Source of the DNA: Rhynchopus sp. YZ270_cl-10
Taxonomy: Eukaryota > Euglenozoa > Diplonemea > Diplonemida > Diplonemidae
Reading direction: 5' to 3'
Assembly: GCA_964035575.1 (NCBI GenBank)
Contig: OZ037887.1
Location: forward strand, 1,054,001 to 1,118,000
Length of the DNA stretch: 64,000 nt
In this document: positions 29,859 through 40,334 of the stretch, piece after piece
Layout of the letters: every line of letters starts with the position of its first letter
Numbering within the stretch: the first letter of the stretch is position 1
Program-made: the position numbers and the translations under genes
Notes under the pieces: generated by a model
Databases searched by the model: none
The model's input: only the letters and a program-made list of their open reading frames with translations
Told to the model about the DNA's origin: nothing

Positions 29859-32141
29859 ATGAGTGATTCGGAACAACAACCCCGCCGTTCTCGATCGAAG
29901 AAATCTCGGAGAGGGAAGGAGAAAGACTCTTCACGACGGAGAGAGAAAAGCGGGTCACGGGACAAAGAGAAACGTGAGCACAAGGACAAACGCGAGAGAC
30001 GCTCACGCCGGAGGGACAGATCTAGCTCAGAAAAGCGGCCACGCAGACTGCAGAGCGTTACCTCCAATGATGATGGAACCGGGGCGAGGATACAGAAGTT
30101 GGTGCTTCCTTCTCCCAAGAGGGCAGAACAGCCAAAGCCGATGTTGACGCCGAGCATGCGGCCTTCGCTTACCCCGAGACTCGGAGATAGCAAACGATTT
30201 GGTACTTTAGAAGCATCACCAAAGGGCAGCATTGCAGGCGAACCTGGATACAGTGTGCCACCTGAGCTAATACAAACAATGCATGTCGTAGAGACGGAAG
30301 CGGTAAGAATAGATCTGCCTCCATTGCCAGAGCAGGCGGGCTACGTAGGGCAGTATGTGCAGTCTGCGTTGACAGGAGATTTTATTGCTGCGAACCCTGC
30401 ATTGTTTAATGACAACCAGGCGGGTGATACAGGAAAGGCGAGGTATAGATCGAATATGTATCCCGCTGACTTTAGAAGGGCGATGCAGATTTTGCAGTTG
30501 GTGTTTTCGCAGCTGCAGGTTGGAATGATATTTTTGTTTATTTTGGTGGTGTACGCAGAGACGTTTGAATATGGACAGTTTATTTGGTTTTATAGTAATA
30601 TTAGCAATTCTCTGCAGAAGGTGACAAATGCGGTTGCGTTTTCTGCGTTTAGTTTGTCGTTGTGCATACTTGCGGTCGCGAACGCTTGCATGGCGGAGGA
30701 GGAGCCGGAGCACACAGAGGAGCATGATGGGGGCGAGGCAGGGAACTTCTTTTGCTCGCATTTTCGGAGGGCAATAGACAACTGTGCGGGGCATTGCTGT
30801 ACGCGATGGGGGCTGCGGCAGGTGCAGACCACCGGCGGGGGTCTCCACGACCGTGGGGGCAGGTCAAAAACAATGTGCGTGCTTCCGTTCCTCTGGATAA
30901 AGATCTGCCTGCTGGCGCTCATCTACGCAGGCATTGCAGTGTGCTGTGTCATCACAGCGGCCTACGACGACGTCCTCTGGGGCTACAGAGAATGGGTGGA
31001 GCGCGAGTACGAACCACGCAGCCCTATGGTAAGCAGACAGACCCTCAAGGTAAGGGACAGAATGTATGATCACAACACCCCCTCTCCACTTTGTTTTAAC
31101 AAAGAAATTTATTTTCTCGGTTCTCTCGTACGGAGATGTCATTAGGTTTTTACATCTACTGTCATACCGCAGGGTGCTTGTCTTTCATCCGGATGGCTGG
31201 CATTGTGGTCGGAGGTGTCATCAATGACTACGGTTTCTTTTAGCGATTTTACTCTAAACCCCAGGGTGCATGTGTTGACCCTCTCAAATACTTTCAATTC
31301 TGTGAACTGAAAGTATATGAATCTAAACCCCCTTCCCACATCCAACATTTCACAGCTATGAACCCTTTGGTGCAGACAAAACCCCTGGATCAGACTGCCA
31401 CTGGGTTGGAAACGAAAAGAACACAGACGACAAGGACCCTGTACAATGCGTTATGTCTGGGTGCTGCTACCGTGGTGAGGACAAGACCTGCACGGTACCC
31501 GACCCTTCGCCAGTAAAAGTCATTTTGAACACCGACTCTGAGATGGACGACCCCCCCTTCAACTGGGACATGGGTGCAGAAGCGTGCCACCGCATCGACC
31601 GCATGCTCTGCTCCATTGGTGAGATGTGCCCCGACGGCGACATCTCGAAGGGTGTCCAGCACCTCATCACGCCCCAACCCGACGTGGAACGCCTTTCCCC
31701 AGCCTTCGACCAACGCTGGCTCATGGTTAATATGGAGAACAACTGCGAGCCGGTTGACGGCTCACCCCGTTATTTTAAAGGGAATTTTCAAGTATTCTGT
31801 TGCAGTGGTATGTCTTTTAGTAACCCCTGAGAGAAACCCAAATCTACCCTACTACAGCTTGCGCAGAGAAGTACAGCAAGCTCGAAGCAGATGCCTCTCT
31901 TGCATCTCGTACCGACACCTTCAACCGTGCCTCCACTGCTCGTGTGTTCCTTTCTATTGTAGGTTATCTAATAGGGCTTACTATGAGTGCCAGTGCCTTC
32001 GCCAACCCCGACAGCACGGAGCGCCCAACTGAAGACACCTCTGAGATGAACGGAACAGAACGCGAGCTGCACCCCCGTGCGCATGGTGGTCATCACCAAG
32101 AAATGCGGCCCTCTCTGCCAAAGACGATGTCCTTTGTGTGA
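29859..32141 (+). CDS. Four-pass membrane protein with Cys-rich loop, three exons
   Basis: Exons 29859-31063, 31356-31807 and 31858-32141 join in frame to 646 residues; both introns use GTATG donors and CAG acceptors. The N-terminal 190 residues are basic, Arg/Ser/Lys-rich and probably disordered. Membrane segments: VGMIFLFILVVYAETF, NAVAFSAFSLSLCILAVA, IKICLLALIYAGIAVCCVI, and in exon 3 VFLSIVGYLIGLTMSASAF. Between segments 3 and 4 is a loop of about 220 residues with a dozen or more Cys, including a SGCCYRG motif. Four passes with a large Cys-rich loop before the last recall tetraspanins, but the long N-terminus and the 70-residue second loop do not fit well. I do not recognise a named family. 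Confidence 0.72.
31064..31355 (+). other. Spliceosomal intron 1 of the four-pass gene
   Basis: Donor GTATGATC, acceptor CATTTCACAG, 292 bp, phase 2. Two nearby GTAAG sites (31029, 31050) give the wrong phase with this acceptor, so the GTATG donor is preferred; it matches the other two introns. The intron contains a copy of the TTTCATCCGG...GGCTGGCAT repeat (31168-31216). Confidence 0.7.
31168..31216 (+). repeat. Dispersed repeat TTTCATCCGG...TGGCTGGCAT, intronic copy
   Basis: TTTCATCCGGATGGCTGGCA, then TTGTGGTCGGAGGTGTCATC, matches copies at about 987-1045, 32409-32473, 47842-47890 and 52138-52178. Confidence 0.6.
31808..31857 (+). other. Spliceosomal intron 2 of the four-pass gene, 50 bp
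   Basis: Donor GTATGTC, acceptor CTACTACAG, phase 1. Removal joins the Cys-rich loop to an open frame that carries the fourth membrane segment. It contains an in-frame stop if retained. Confidence 0.8.
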
Positions 32142-33535
32142 AAAGGGGGGGAGGGGGGGTGAAGAGAGGGAGGGAGAGGGAGAGAAAGAAGTGTTAATGG
32201 GATTAGATTCTTTTCTTTTTTTGGTAGAAACACGGATACTCCCAGGGGGTATCCATGTAGAAAAAAATTGGGGATTTTTTTTGTCACAAAGAAACATGCG
32301 TGGAGTTCACACGAGAAAAAAGCGAGGTGTCTACACGTCATCAATTTTTCAAACAAAAACAAAAAATGGTGCTCGAAAGTGTGGGTGGTTCTTACCGTTT
32401 TCTTCTTTGCACTTTTTATCCGGGGCTGGCATTGTAAAAGTTCAGTCTAGAGGTGTGCATCAAATAACTACCATTTTTGGTATCTTTTTTTTTGACCTTT
32501 TATCTTTTTTTCAAAAATAGAATGTGTTATAATGCGATCCCCATTTGCACCCCCCAACTTTCCCCAATTTTGTTTCAAAATGTAGGATTGCATGGTTGGG
32601 CTCCACCACCCCCCGGTGCACCGTCGCGCACCACAAGGTACCACTGTTCACGAAAAAGCGCTTTTTTTTTTTGGATTTCAAATTAAATTTTTTATTCCCC
32701 GAAATAAAGTGCCTCAAGCCAAATTGCTTAGGAGGCAGGGACGGTAAAGTGTCAGTATTTCCCTGCTATTTTCAGATTTTCCCCGACCAATTTACACGTA
32801 AAAAATTGGAGCAGGTAAATATAGTAATTTGAGCAGGTAAAATATAGTAAATAGCCGGGGATCCCAGCCAAAAATGGGTAGGTAAAATATTATAATATTT
32901 TCCCGGCAAAAATTTTTTTTTTCTCTTTTTTCACAAGTGTTTTTTGTGACTGCTCACTACACCCTAGGCACCCTTCTGGGACCAAAAAATCAAAAAAAGC
33001 AAGAATTGGGCTTTTTGAGCATCACAAATTTATTCCCCGGTCATTTTCTGTACAAAAATCCACCTGTACCTGTCAAAATGTATGGGACAACGCCTTGTCA
33101 AAAAATCAAAAAAAATCTCAGGAAAAAAAAAATCCGGGAAAAATTCGACCCCCTGGGTTGGGTTTTTGGGCACCAAAAAATGCAAAAACCCGCAAAAATC
33201 GGGTGTTTTGACCATCTAGGGTTACACCAAAGTACACTTCTGTGAACAAGCCTAGGAGAAGGAGTATAAACCCAACACCATGCGGTATGTGTTCAGTAGG
33301 CTTAACTACACACATGAACACGAAAACGGGGAGAAGCTGCAAGTGGCTTTCCCCCCGTTTGGGCACTCTCCTCCTAAGGGTTCGTAAAAGAAGGAGGCGA
33401 CGACCAAAAAGTTTTTGTTTACCACCACCATTCACCTCCCCACACACCCATCAACCAACAACACGCAAGGGTCACAATCTCCTAAGCAATTTGGCTTTTG
33501 GCACTTTATTTTGGGAAATAAAATTACAAACTCTT

Positions 33536-33670
33536 GGTAAATATTGAAGATATTTACCTTTGGGGGGTGTCAACCACCTCGGGTGCGGATTTACCTCGCC
33601 TTCGGCTCGGTAAATCCGAACCCTTGGTGGTTGACACCCCCCTCAGGTAAATATAGCTTCAATATTTACC
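33536..33670. repeat. Long inverted-repeat hairpin
   Basis: Arms of about 60 bp (GGTAAATATTGAAG outward, GGGGGGTGTCAACCACC inward) meet at CTCGCCTTCGGCTCGG. The centre resembles that of the hairpin at 18-178. A satellite-bearing element starts 5 bp beyond its right end. Confidence 0.75.
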
Positions 33671-33675
33671 TAGAG

Positions 33676-34842
33676 TGGGGTGGCGACAAGGGGGGTCGGA
33701 ACTGGGCAGTCACGAAAAATCACGAAAAATCACAAAGAATCATTTTTCTTCTTTGTGATTCTTTGCGACAGGTCGTGATTTTTTGTGATTTTTTTGTGAT
33801 TTTTTGCGATTTTTTGTTATTTTTTGTGATTTTTTGTGATTTTTTGTGATTTTTTGTGATTTTTTGTGATCGACATATTTTGAGATGAGCTTTTTTTTTG
33901 TCCCACTCTGGTAGTGTACTGTACTGTACTGTACTGTACTGTACTGTACTGTACTGTACTGTACTGTACTGTACTGTACTGTACTGTACTGTACTGTACT
34001 GTACTGTACTGTACTGTACTGTACTGTACTGTACTGTACTGTACTGTACTGTACTGTACTGTACTGTACTGTACTGTACTGTACTGTACTGTACTGTACT
34101 GTACTGTACTGTACTGTACTGTACTGTACTGTACTGTACTGTACTGTACTGTACTGTACTGTACTGTACTGTACTGTACTGTACTGTACTGTACTGTACT
34201 GTACTGTACTGTACTGTACTGTACTGTACTGTACTGTACTGTACTGTACTGTACTGTACTGTACTGTACTGTACTGTACTGTACTGTACTGTACTGTACT
34301 GTACTGTACTGTACTGTACTGTACTGTACTGTACTGTACTGTACTGTACTGTACTGTACTACCGTGAAGACCGTGTATACTGTGTATACTGTGTATGCGG
34401 AAATTGACCAAAAACGAGAACTTGTCCATTTCGGCAAATTGACCCCACCACTGGCCGGACGGATTCCGGAAATGCAAATGCCGGTGTTTAAAAGCTTCAC
34501 CAACGAAAACAAAAAAAATATTTTTCCAACACATGAATGCCCCAAAACGTCATGACAACTGGTAGAAACACGGTAGGGAATCGGTTATGCAGCCACGCCG
34601 AAAAAGTTCAATTTTAAGCGAAACTTACACACACTTACGTACAACTGAGCACAACTGAGCATTACTGAGCACAATTACACCACAATTACAGCACAATTAC
34701 AGCGGCCCAAAACGGTTCACTTTCGTGATTTTTTGTGATTTTTTGTGATTTTTTGTGATTTTTTGTGATTTTTTGTGATCGACAGAATTTGAAAATATTT
34801 TTTGTGAATATTTTTTTCCGCACCCCCCCTGTCGCCACCCCA
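33676..34842. mobile_element. Satellite-bearing TIR element with 5-bp target duplication TAGAG
   Basis: The ends TGGGGTGGCGACAAGGGGGG and, inverted, CCCCCCCTGTCGCCACCCCA are flanked by TAGAG on both sides (33671-33675 and 34843-34847). The interior has TTTTTTGTGA direct repeats near both ends, both running into GTGATCGACA, and a 445-bp (GTACT)n array. A short (GTGTATACT) stretch follows at 34370-34397. No protein is encoded. The exact duplication supports a real insertion of a non-autonomous DNA element. Confidence 0.8.
33916..34360. repeat. Microsatellite (GTACT)n, 89 copies
   Basis: A perfect pentanucleotide array of 445 bp. The GTAC core is self-complementary, so either strand can fold on itself. 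Open frames across it are artefacts. Confidence 0.97.
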
Positions 34843-35061
34843 TAGAGTATATAATTATGTTTTTATACCTGCAAAGCGTAGCTTTAAAGGAGAAATAGGT
34901 AGCCAATCATCCCCTCCAACAGGGTAATTGAGCACCCTCAAAACCCCCCCACCACCACCACCACCACCACCACAAAATACAGCTACACCAAATCTACCCT
35001 TTTCAAAAAAGGGAATTTTCATGAGCACTATCTCTCCTTCCCCTTCCCCTTCCCCTTCCCC

Positions 35062-36171
35062 ATGAAGGCGTCCCCCTTTATCCTCTCTGCAGGCGGGCTC
35101 ATTACACTTGCCACGCTTTACGAATTGCATACAGAGGTCTTCCCGGAGCGGCCGCACGCACAGCAGGAGAAGGTGTTTCTCCCTGACACCTCCACCTCCT
35201 CCTCTTCCACCTCCACTTCTGCTCTATCGACCCTAGCCAAGGATCTTTCCTGCACTGCATATGCAAAACGCATCGTGGCCTCCCCCGCATTGGCGTGCAA
35301 CCCAAGCTATCGTAGTCACTATTGGGGGGACATCGTTGAGGTGGAACAGCGTTGTGCCGTAGAGCTGGAGGCTGTGAAGCACAATGTGAGTTGCCATCAG
35401 GGGATGATCGCGACCTCATATAACCGAGCAAGAAATGGGGGAAAGGGAAGCTATCGAACGTATTGGAGGGGGCTTCATGCGGGGTTGAAAAAGGAGGGGA
35501 AAGGGGTGGCGAGCCGCGTCGTTTTTGTGGGTGATTCGCTCACCGCCGCGCTGCGTGAAGGAGAGCCGTTTCCTGCAACACGACGGCATTTTTTGAAGGT
35601 CTTCGACCCCACCGGAAACAACCATCCTCTCGCGTTGGGGATCCCTGGGGATGAAACACAGTCGCTCCTCTTCCGCCTTCTCGACGGTGAGTTGGAAGAA
35701 ACCAACCCAGAGCTGATCATCCTCCTCATAGGCACAAACAACCTCAACTGGGGGAAAGGGGATCAAAGAGACGTCGGTTCTGTCAGCGATTCGGTAAACG
35801 CGATTGTAGGTTTGCTAAAAATGTTGAAACCTACTGCAAAGCTGTTAGTGCAGGGTGTCCTGCCAAGGGGAGGACAGTGTAGAGTACCCAAAAGGGGACG
35901 GTATGTGAACTGCAAGCTGCCCTACTCCGCAGTGGTGCCCGCAATCAACGCAAAAGTGGAGAGTTTCGTCGCCACACAACCTGGGGCATGGTTTGTAGAC
36001 TGTGGGCATGCGCTCGACCTGAACGAAACTTCGGAACACTACTTCTCGGACCACACACACATATTACCGAAAGGGTACGCATCGATGTGGACAAAATGCC
36101 TTCTCCCCCAAATCAGCAAAATAGGTGTAAAATTTGATACCAAAGATGCTACATTTGTTCCAGATAGTTGA
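35062..36171 (+). CDS. SGNH/GDSL-type hydrolase with N-terminal anchor
   Basis: The product has 369 residues. Residues 5-24 are hydrophobic and may be a signal peptide or anchor, so the protein probably enters the secretory path. The SGNH blocks are present in order: block I VVFVGDSLTAAL with Ser about 159, block II LGIPGDET, block III LIGTNNLNW, and block V SDHTH with Asp and His about 329-332. The spacing is like the PAF-acetylhydrolase 1B/sialate esterase branch. Such enzymes remove acyl or acetyl groups from lipids or glycans through a Ser-His-Asp set; the substrate cannot be told. Six or more Cys lie between residues 70 and 310 and may form disulfides. A (CCCCTT)n tract leads directly to the start codon. 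Confidence 0.85.
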   Translation: MKASPFILSAGGLITLATLYELHTEVFPERPHAQQEKVFLPDTSTSSSSTSTSALSTLAKDLSCTAYAKRIVASPALACNPSYRSHYWGDIVEVEQRCAVELEAVKHNVSCHQGMIATSYNRARNGGKGSYRTYWRGLHAGLKKEGKGVASRVVFVGDSLTAALREGEPFPATRRHFLKVFDPTGNNHPLALGIPGDETQSLLFRLLDGELEETNPELIILLIGTNNLNWGKGDQRDVGSVSDSVNAIVGLLKMLKPTAKLLVQGVLPRGGQCRVPKRGRYVNCKLPYSAVVPAINAKVESFVATQPGAWFVDCGHALDLNETSEHYFSDHTHILPKGYASMWTKCLLPQISKIGVKFDTKDATFVPDS

Positions 36172-36482
36172 GAATGGGGGTTAGGGGGTAGGGGTGTCCA
36201 ACCCCCCAGCCAAAACTGTGTCACCTTTTTCATGTTTTTTTTTCTCTTCAAAATAATATTTCTAACTAGACGACAACGAAACTTTAAAGAGGGGAAGGGG
36301 GTTTTTTTTACCCCAATTGATGTGTTTTGAACCTCTCCCGCTGAAAATATAACAACTAAAACGAGGCTTTCTCTCGCCCCATTCGCCCTTCTCTGCGAAT
36401 TTCTCATAATTTCTTATTGTTTACATCGGAATCAACACCATGCATTGCAGGATTCCCCCCCACAACCCCCACCCCCTCCACA
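36172..36482. other. Intergenic
   Basis: No gene or repeat family recognised. A CCCCCACAACCCCCACC pyrimidine tract directly precedes the next start. Confidence 0.4.
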
Positions 36483-37265
36483 ATGGCTGAGGGGTACAGA
36501 AAGGTGGGCAAGGTGCTGTTCGTGACTCTGCGGAGATGTAATATCATCCGTTGGTCGTCGCAGACAAGAATCGCAGCGTACCAGCTGGGGCTGACAAAGC
36601 TTGGGAAGGTCATTGTGGTGCCAGACCTCCCGCAGAACAGAGATTTGGTGATGCAGGTGTCGCCCTGGGTCAGCATTGACTCTGTGACGACAGATGAGTG
36701 CAGAAAGATGCTGAAGGTGCCGGACGGCATATCGTGGCAGGAGTTGCGCGACAACATTCCCGAACCGGAACTGCCTTATGATGAGATTGTTAGTGTGGTG
36801 ATCAATAAGCGTGACAAATTCAAGCGCGAGCTGATGTGGCTCAAGGAAGAGATGCGTGAACGCCTTGGTGTTGAATATGTGAAGCCCCTCGACAGTCTCG
36901 ACCCCTCTGAGCCCGCAAACACCCTGACACTCTTCGACAACGCAACAAAAGAGTACTGGAAGATCTACACAAAGGAGAAGATGAAGGCGGACCGTCGCTT
37001 TGCACGTTTCACCCCGACCCCACAGTTTGGATTCAACAACCCTTCGACCTCAGAAGCATTCGGTATCTTCTTCCCCAAGATGGGTCGTGGTGACATCGGA
37101 ATGACCATGCACACCAGAGGGCTCCCCATGCACGGTACACCAGCAAACAACAGATGGGGCCGTTTCAAGCGTAACTACAGTCCGCTGATCAAGCGTCAAG
37201 CAAACGTTGCGGATAACGTCACCATCAGTGGAGGCTTCAAGCTTCTTCCGGTCACGCACGTTTGA
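36483..37265 (+). CDS. Probable mitochondrial ribosomal protein uL30m
   Basis: The product has 260 residues from the ATG at 36483; codons upstream are a C-rich leader. Residues about 10-65 fit the L30 fold: a first strand KVLFVTLRRCNIIRW, then a helix with AAYQLGLTKLGKVIVVPDLP and RDLVMQVSPWVSIDS, as in bacterial and mitochondrial L30. The rest is a long basic and aromatic extension typical of mitoribosomal proteins of Euglenozoa, with no known enzyme motif. The product would sit in the large subunit of the mitochondrial ribosome. The call depends on the short L30 segment only. Confidence 0.65.
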   Translation: MAEGYRKVGKVLFVTLRRCNIIRWSSQTRIAAYQLGLTKLGKVIVVPDLPQNRDLVMQVSPWVSIDSVTTDECRKMLKVPDGISWQELRDNIPEPELPYDEIVSVVINKRDKFKRELMWLKEEMRERLGVEYVKPLDSLDPSEPANTLTLFDNATKEYWKIYTKEKMKADRRFARFTPTPQFGFNNPSTSEAFGIFFPKMGRGDIGMTMHTRGLPMHGTPANNRWGRFKRNYSPLIKRQANVADNVTISGGFKLLPVTHV

Positions 37266-37731
37266 TAAGGTTTTTCAAACGAAACACTGTAGAGGATCAA
37301 AAAAAAAGGGGGAAAAAATGGGGGGTTGTTTTTTTTCCTGGACCTGTTGGTGCAGCAAAAGTAATATAAAATACAACCAAAGGTTGGGTTGGGTCGGGGG
37401 GGTGGTGACGGGGGGTGTGGGGGGTGGGTGTGGGTGTGCCAACAAAATAGTGTGCACCAAGAGGGGTTTTCTGTGTGTCGGAAAGGGTAAGGGTGGGAAG
37501 AGGGAAGCGGTAAGCGAAAGCTTTCCTTTTTCCTTTTTTTCCCTCCTCTCTTCCCCTCATCCAGTATTGGGTATAAAGAACAGAACAAAGAAGAAAAAAA
37601 GCACTGTGGTTTTTTGCCTACTTTTGATCTGGAAGTTCTCCCACTTCCGCTCCCGCCACACCTCCCCCCAGTCAAACTCCCACAGAACACATTTGTGTCA
37701 TCCGCAAAAAAAAACAAAACAAAACACAACA
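37266..37731. other. Intergenic
   Basis: No gene seen. A G-rich stretch (37385-37440) faces a T/C-rich stretch, then a long leader ending in an A-rich AAAACAAAACAAAACACAAC run before the start. Confidence 0.4.
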
Positions 37732-38541
37732 ATGATGTCTAAGGCAGGACTCGCAATGGCCGCAGCCTTCGTGGCCCTGGCTGAGGGTGCACCTTCTGCA
37801 GGAACGGTTGAGCTGCTGGAGGTGCCTGTGGCACCCGTGGCACCTGTGTCAAGCGCGTTCGGGAGCGCTCCGAGAACTGCAGCGTCATCCATCCGGAGCG
37901 CCCCTGCACAGCATATGACCCTGCTGTCGTCTGGTGTGGGTGCGTGGCCGGACCTTGATGGGTCGACGCTGCGCGACGTGCCGCCGTTCATGCGCCTCAT
38001 GCCAACGACGCTGGCGAACTGGGACATGGCGACCGGGACAACGGTGAAGTTCTCATGCCCGAACGAGCCTTCCCTGATTGAGGTGTGCGACGCATGGGTG
38101 TTCTTCTACAGCTGCCCGCAGAGCTGTGTGACGACGTACCAGGGCGGTCTGCAGGGCCAGCTTGCGGCACTGCCCGGCTGGGAGAGGACACAGTGCGCAC
38201 CTTCCTTCTGGACGAACGCACCTGGAATGACCTTCGTGCACCCGATGGCGAGCTTCAGAATGCAGCTGTCGCCTGGTGAGTCGACCCAGTTCGACCTTCT
38301 GGGTAACGCAGAGTTCCTTGCCTTTGGGGTTGACTCGAACGGAGTGGACTGCACGAAGTACGTGGACGAGTCTTCCTGCTCTGTGGCGGGAGGCCGCTGC
38401 AGGTGGGAGACCGAGGCGGGTGCGGGTGTGTGCCTCAACCAGAACTGCAAGGGCCGCTTCGGACCCCCACCGCCATGCCGTGAGTGCCCCTGGGAGGGAG
38501 TTGTGAGTGTCGCTCGCCCTGCCTCGGACGGTCCCTTCTAA
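37732..38541 (+). CDS. Secreted Cys-rich protein, unknown family
   Basis: The product has 269 residues (a second ATG follows immediately). Residues 1-20 (MMSKAGLAMAAAFVALAEGA) are a good signal peptide. An Ala/Pro/Val-rich stretch follows, then a compact region from about residue 75 with a dozen or more Cys, several aromatic residues and pairs such as FFYSCPQSC, GGRCRWE and CLNQNC. There is no membrane segment after the signal, so it should be secreted or cell-surface. Codons are unusually G/C-ending compared with most neighbours. I do not recognise the family; the Cys and Trp pattern suggests a disulfide-bonded binding domain. Confidence 0.7.
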   Translation: MMSKAGLAMAAAFVALAEGAPSAGTVELLEVPVAPVAPVSSAFGSAPRTAASSIRSAPAQHMTLLSSGVGAWPDLDGSTLRDVPPFMRLMPTTLANWDMATGTTVKFSCPNEPSLIEVCDAWVFFYSCPQSCVTTYQGGLQGQLAALPGWERTQCAPSFWTNAPGMTFVHPMASFRMQLSPGESTQFDLLGNAEFLAFGVDSNGVDCTKYVDESSCSVAGGRCRWETEAGAGVCLNQNCKGRFGPPPPCRECPWEGVVSVARPASDGPF

Positions 38542-38862
38542 GTTGCGTGACAACGACAGCATGCCACGGGAGGGAGCTCTCAGTGGCATGTCTCAACGCT
38601 CTACAACGAAAACAGCCTGCCTTTAGTGTTACGTGTCTTCTTCTTTCTTCTTAATCATGTGTCGCTGCACAAAACATAGAAACCAGAATACGAACCCTTA
38701 TGTCCACAGAAGCGTAACAGCAATTGTGTGATGGGAAAGAATCAAAAAGCAGCCCCACATTTTCCAGAAAAAAACTTTTTTTTTTATTTTTGCGCTCGCC
38801 GCGGACCATTGTCATTTTCATTCAAACTTCAGCCTTTTTTGTACCCTTTTTTTTTTCGCTCT

Positions 38863-38905
38863 AGGTGACTAAGCATGAGAGGCTTAGGTTCATCTAACAA
38901 AACTC
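38863..38905 (+). repeat. Covarying hairpin repeat, CTAAG/CTTAG stem
   Basis: GTGACTAAGCATGAGAGGCT then TAGGTTCATCTAACAAAAC; stem CTAAGC/GGCTTAG, loop ATGAGA, then the TTCATCT flank. Confidence 0.65.
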
Positions 38906-39399
38906 TTCTTTTTTATTGCTCATCAGGTTGGGTTTGTCTTTGCAAGGACCCCTAGCGGGTTCAGCGATCTTGACAAAATACGAATTACTTTCTTACGCTT
39001 TATTTTGCGGAACTAAGAGGTACTTTCCTTTTTGGATTGTGATAATAGAAAAAAAGAGGGTCCGTGCCACGCACCTCCATGCAAACACGAAGGGCAGATG
39101 GTGTTTCCCCCCCTTGTGTGTGTGTGGGGATACTGCTTCAGCTGGGTCCCCCCTTTATTTTTTGGTCAGCATTCAATATTTTTTCATTAATACCTCTTAG
39201 TTCCGTTTAGGTTTTGTTTTTTTTTCTTTTTTGTGCCACCAATGTCGTTATTAGACTTGGCAGCACCGTGAGGACACCATTCTTCCGTCTTTTGAAATTT
39301 GCCCCCCTATTTTTTTGCTCTTTCGAAAATTTTTTTTTGGAAAAAGTAGTGTAGTTGGCCATCTGTGCAAACTCCACTTTCCCCTTTTTCTTTTGTTTA

Positions 39400-39445
39400 A
39401 GGTGACCAAGCACCGAGAGGCTTAGGGTCATCTTATAAACTTTTC
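39400..39445 (+). repeat. Covarying hairpin repeat, CCAAG/CTTAG stem
   Basis: GTGACCAAGCACCGAGAGGC then TTAGGGTCATCTTATAAACT and a T run. The first stem strand has CCAAG, which still pairs with CTTAGG through one G-C change. Confidence 0.65.
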
Positions 39446-39599
39446 TTTGTTTTTTTTACTCCTTCCAAGGAGTGTTTCTTCATGAAGTCACAAGATGTCT
39501 TGCCTGCGGATCCCCTTTTCTTTTGCGATTTTTTAAATGTTGCAGGAGCACGGGAAATGCTTAAGGCCTGAGACATTCTGTAAGAGAAGACCACCCTCA

Positions 39600-40334
39600 C
39601 TGGGTCACATCAGCCACGCCGCGAAATGACCGCCATATGAAACGATCCCCCCGACCCTTTTTTCCTCCCCTTTTTGCCAAGATGGCCTTGCTTTTTCTTG
39701 ATCTCGTCTGCACGAATCTACGACACACCCCCTCGGAAAGCACAATAGATACCAACCACTTCCCTGGGTGTGGGTCCGACGTAGACATAGGGCACTGATC
39801 CAGGGCCATGGGGTTCAGCGTCGCTCAGACCGCCCTCTTCAGGAAGGCCGGCGACACATCCCGAAAATCCCTCTCATCCACGGGGCGAAATTGCCTCGTA
39901 ATGACCATTGCATAGCGACACGGCTACCGTTGGGCGAAACAGCTCTCTGGCCCGACGATCCTCATTGGAGATGTGCCCTTCACCTACCTCTCCCCCGTCA
40001 TCGAAGAGTTGCCACAACAATGCGGCTCGTTGCGTTGTCTCTGTTTTACCAATGTAAGAAAGAGGGGTTTCGCTGAAGGATGTTTCTTGCGTTTTGGAAG
40101 TTGGGGCTGTTTTTGCATCATCAGGTGATTTCGGCAATGTCGTGGCGATTTTGTGGAACTTCTCTGCCCTCTATTGCTTGCTTTTGTGGCATGCAAAATC
40201 TCGTTGAAGGTCTCGTCTCCTTCGCTATCATCTGTTGCGCCGCTTTGTGTGTGTCCCTCTGCTGCGCTGTTGTCTGTCTGTTCTTCTGCTTTGTGTGTAT
40301 CCGGCCCCCTCACCCCATCGCTTCTCTCCCACAC
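39600..40334 (-). pseudogene. Possible OTU-type protease fragment
   Basis: On the minus strand a frame includes WQLFDDGGEVGEG, ELFRPTVAVSLCNGHYEA and a Ser/Lys-rich upstream part. NGHYEA resembles the His region of OTU cysteine proteases, but the resemblance is short. It runs against the gene direction, like the other peptidase-like fragments in this window, and is probably an old mobile-element remnant. Confidence 0.25.

Larger units (their letters stand above)
32142..35061. other. Gene-free repeat region
   Basis: No gene seen. It holds a diverged TTTATCCGGGGCTGGCATTG repeat (32409-32473), the second GATTGCATGGTTGGGCTCCA repeat (32583-32660), A/T-rich sequence, a long hairpin (33536-33670), a satellite-bearing TIR element (33676-34842), a (CCA)n run near 34949-34973 and a (CCCCTT)n pyrimidine tract before the next start. 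Confidence 0.6.

Noticed and set aside
31029-31055. GTAAGC and GTAAGG sites as donors for intron 1 of the four-pass gene
   Set aside because: With the best acceptor they lead at once to a stop; the GTATG donor at 31064 keeps the frame.
29859-32141. TMEM237-like identity for the four-pass protein
   Set aside because: The number of passes fits, but the large Cys-rich loop revealed after splicing does not occur in TMEM237.
33740-34555. Open frames over 33.7-34.5 kb
   Set aside because: They are translations of the (GTACT)n array and flanking repeats.
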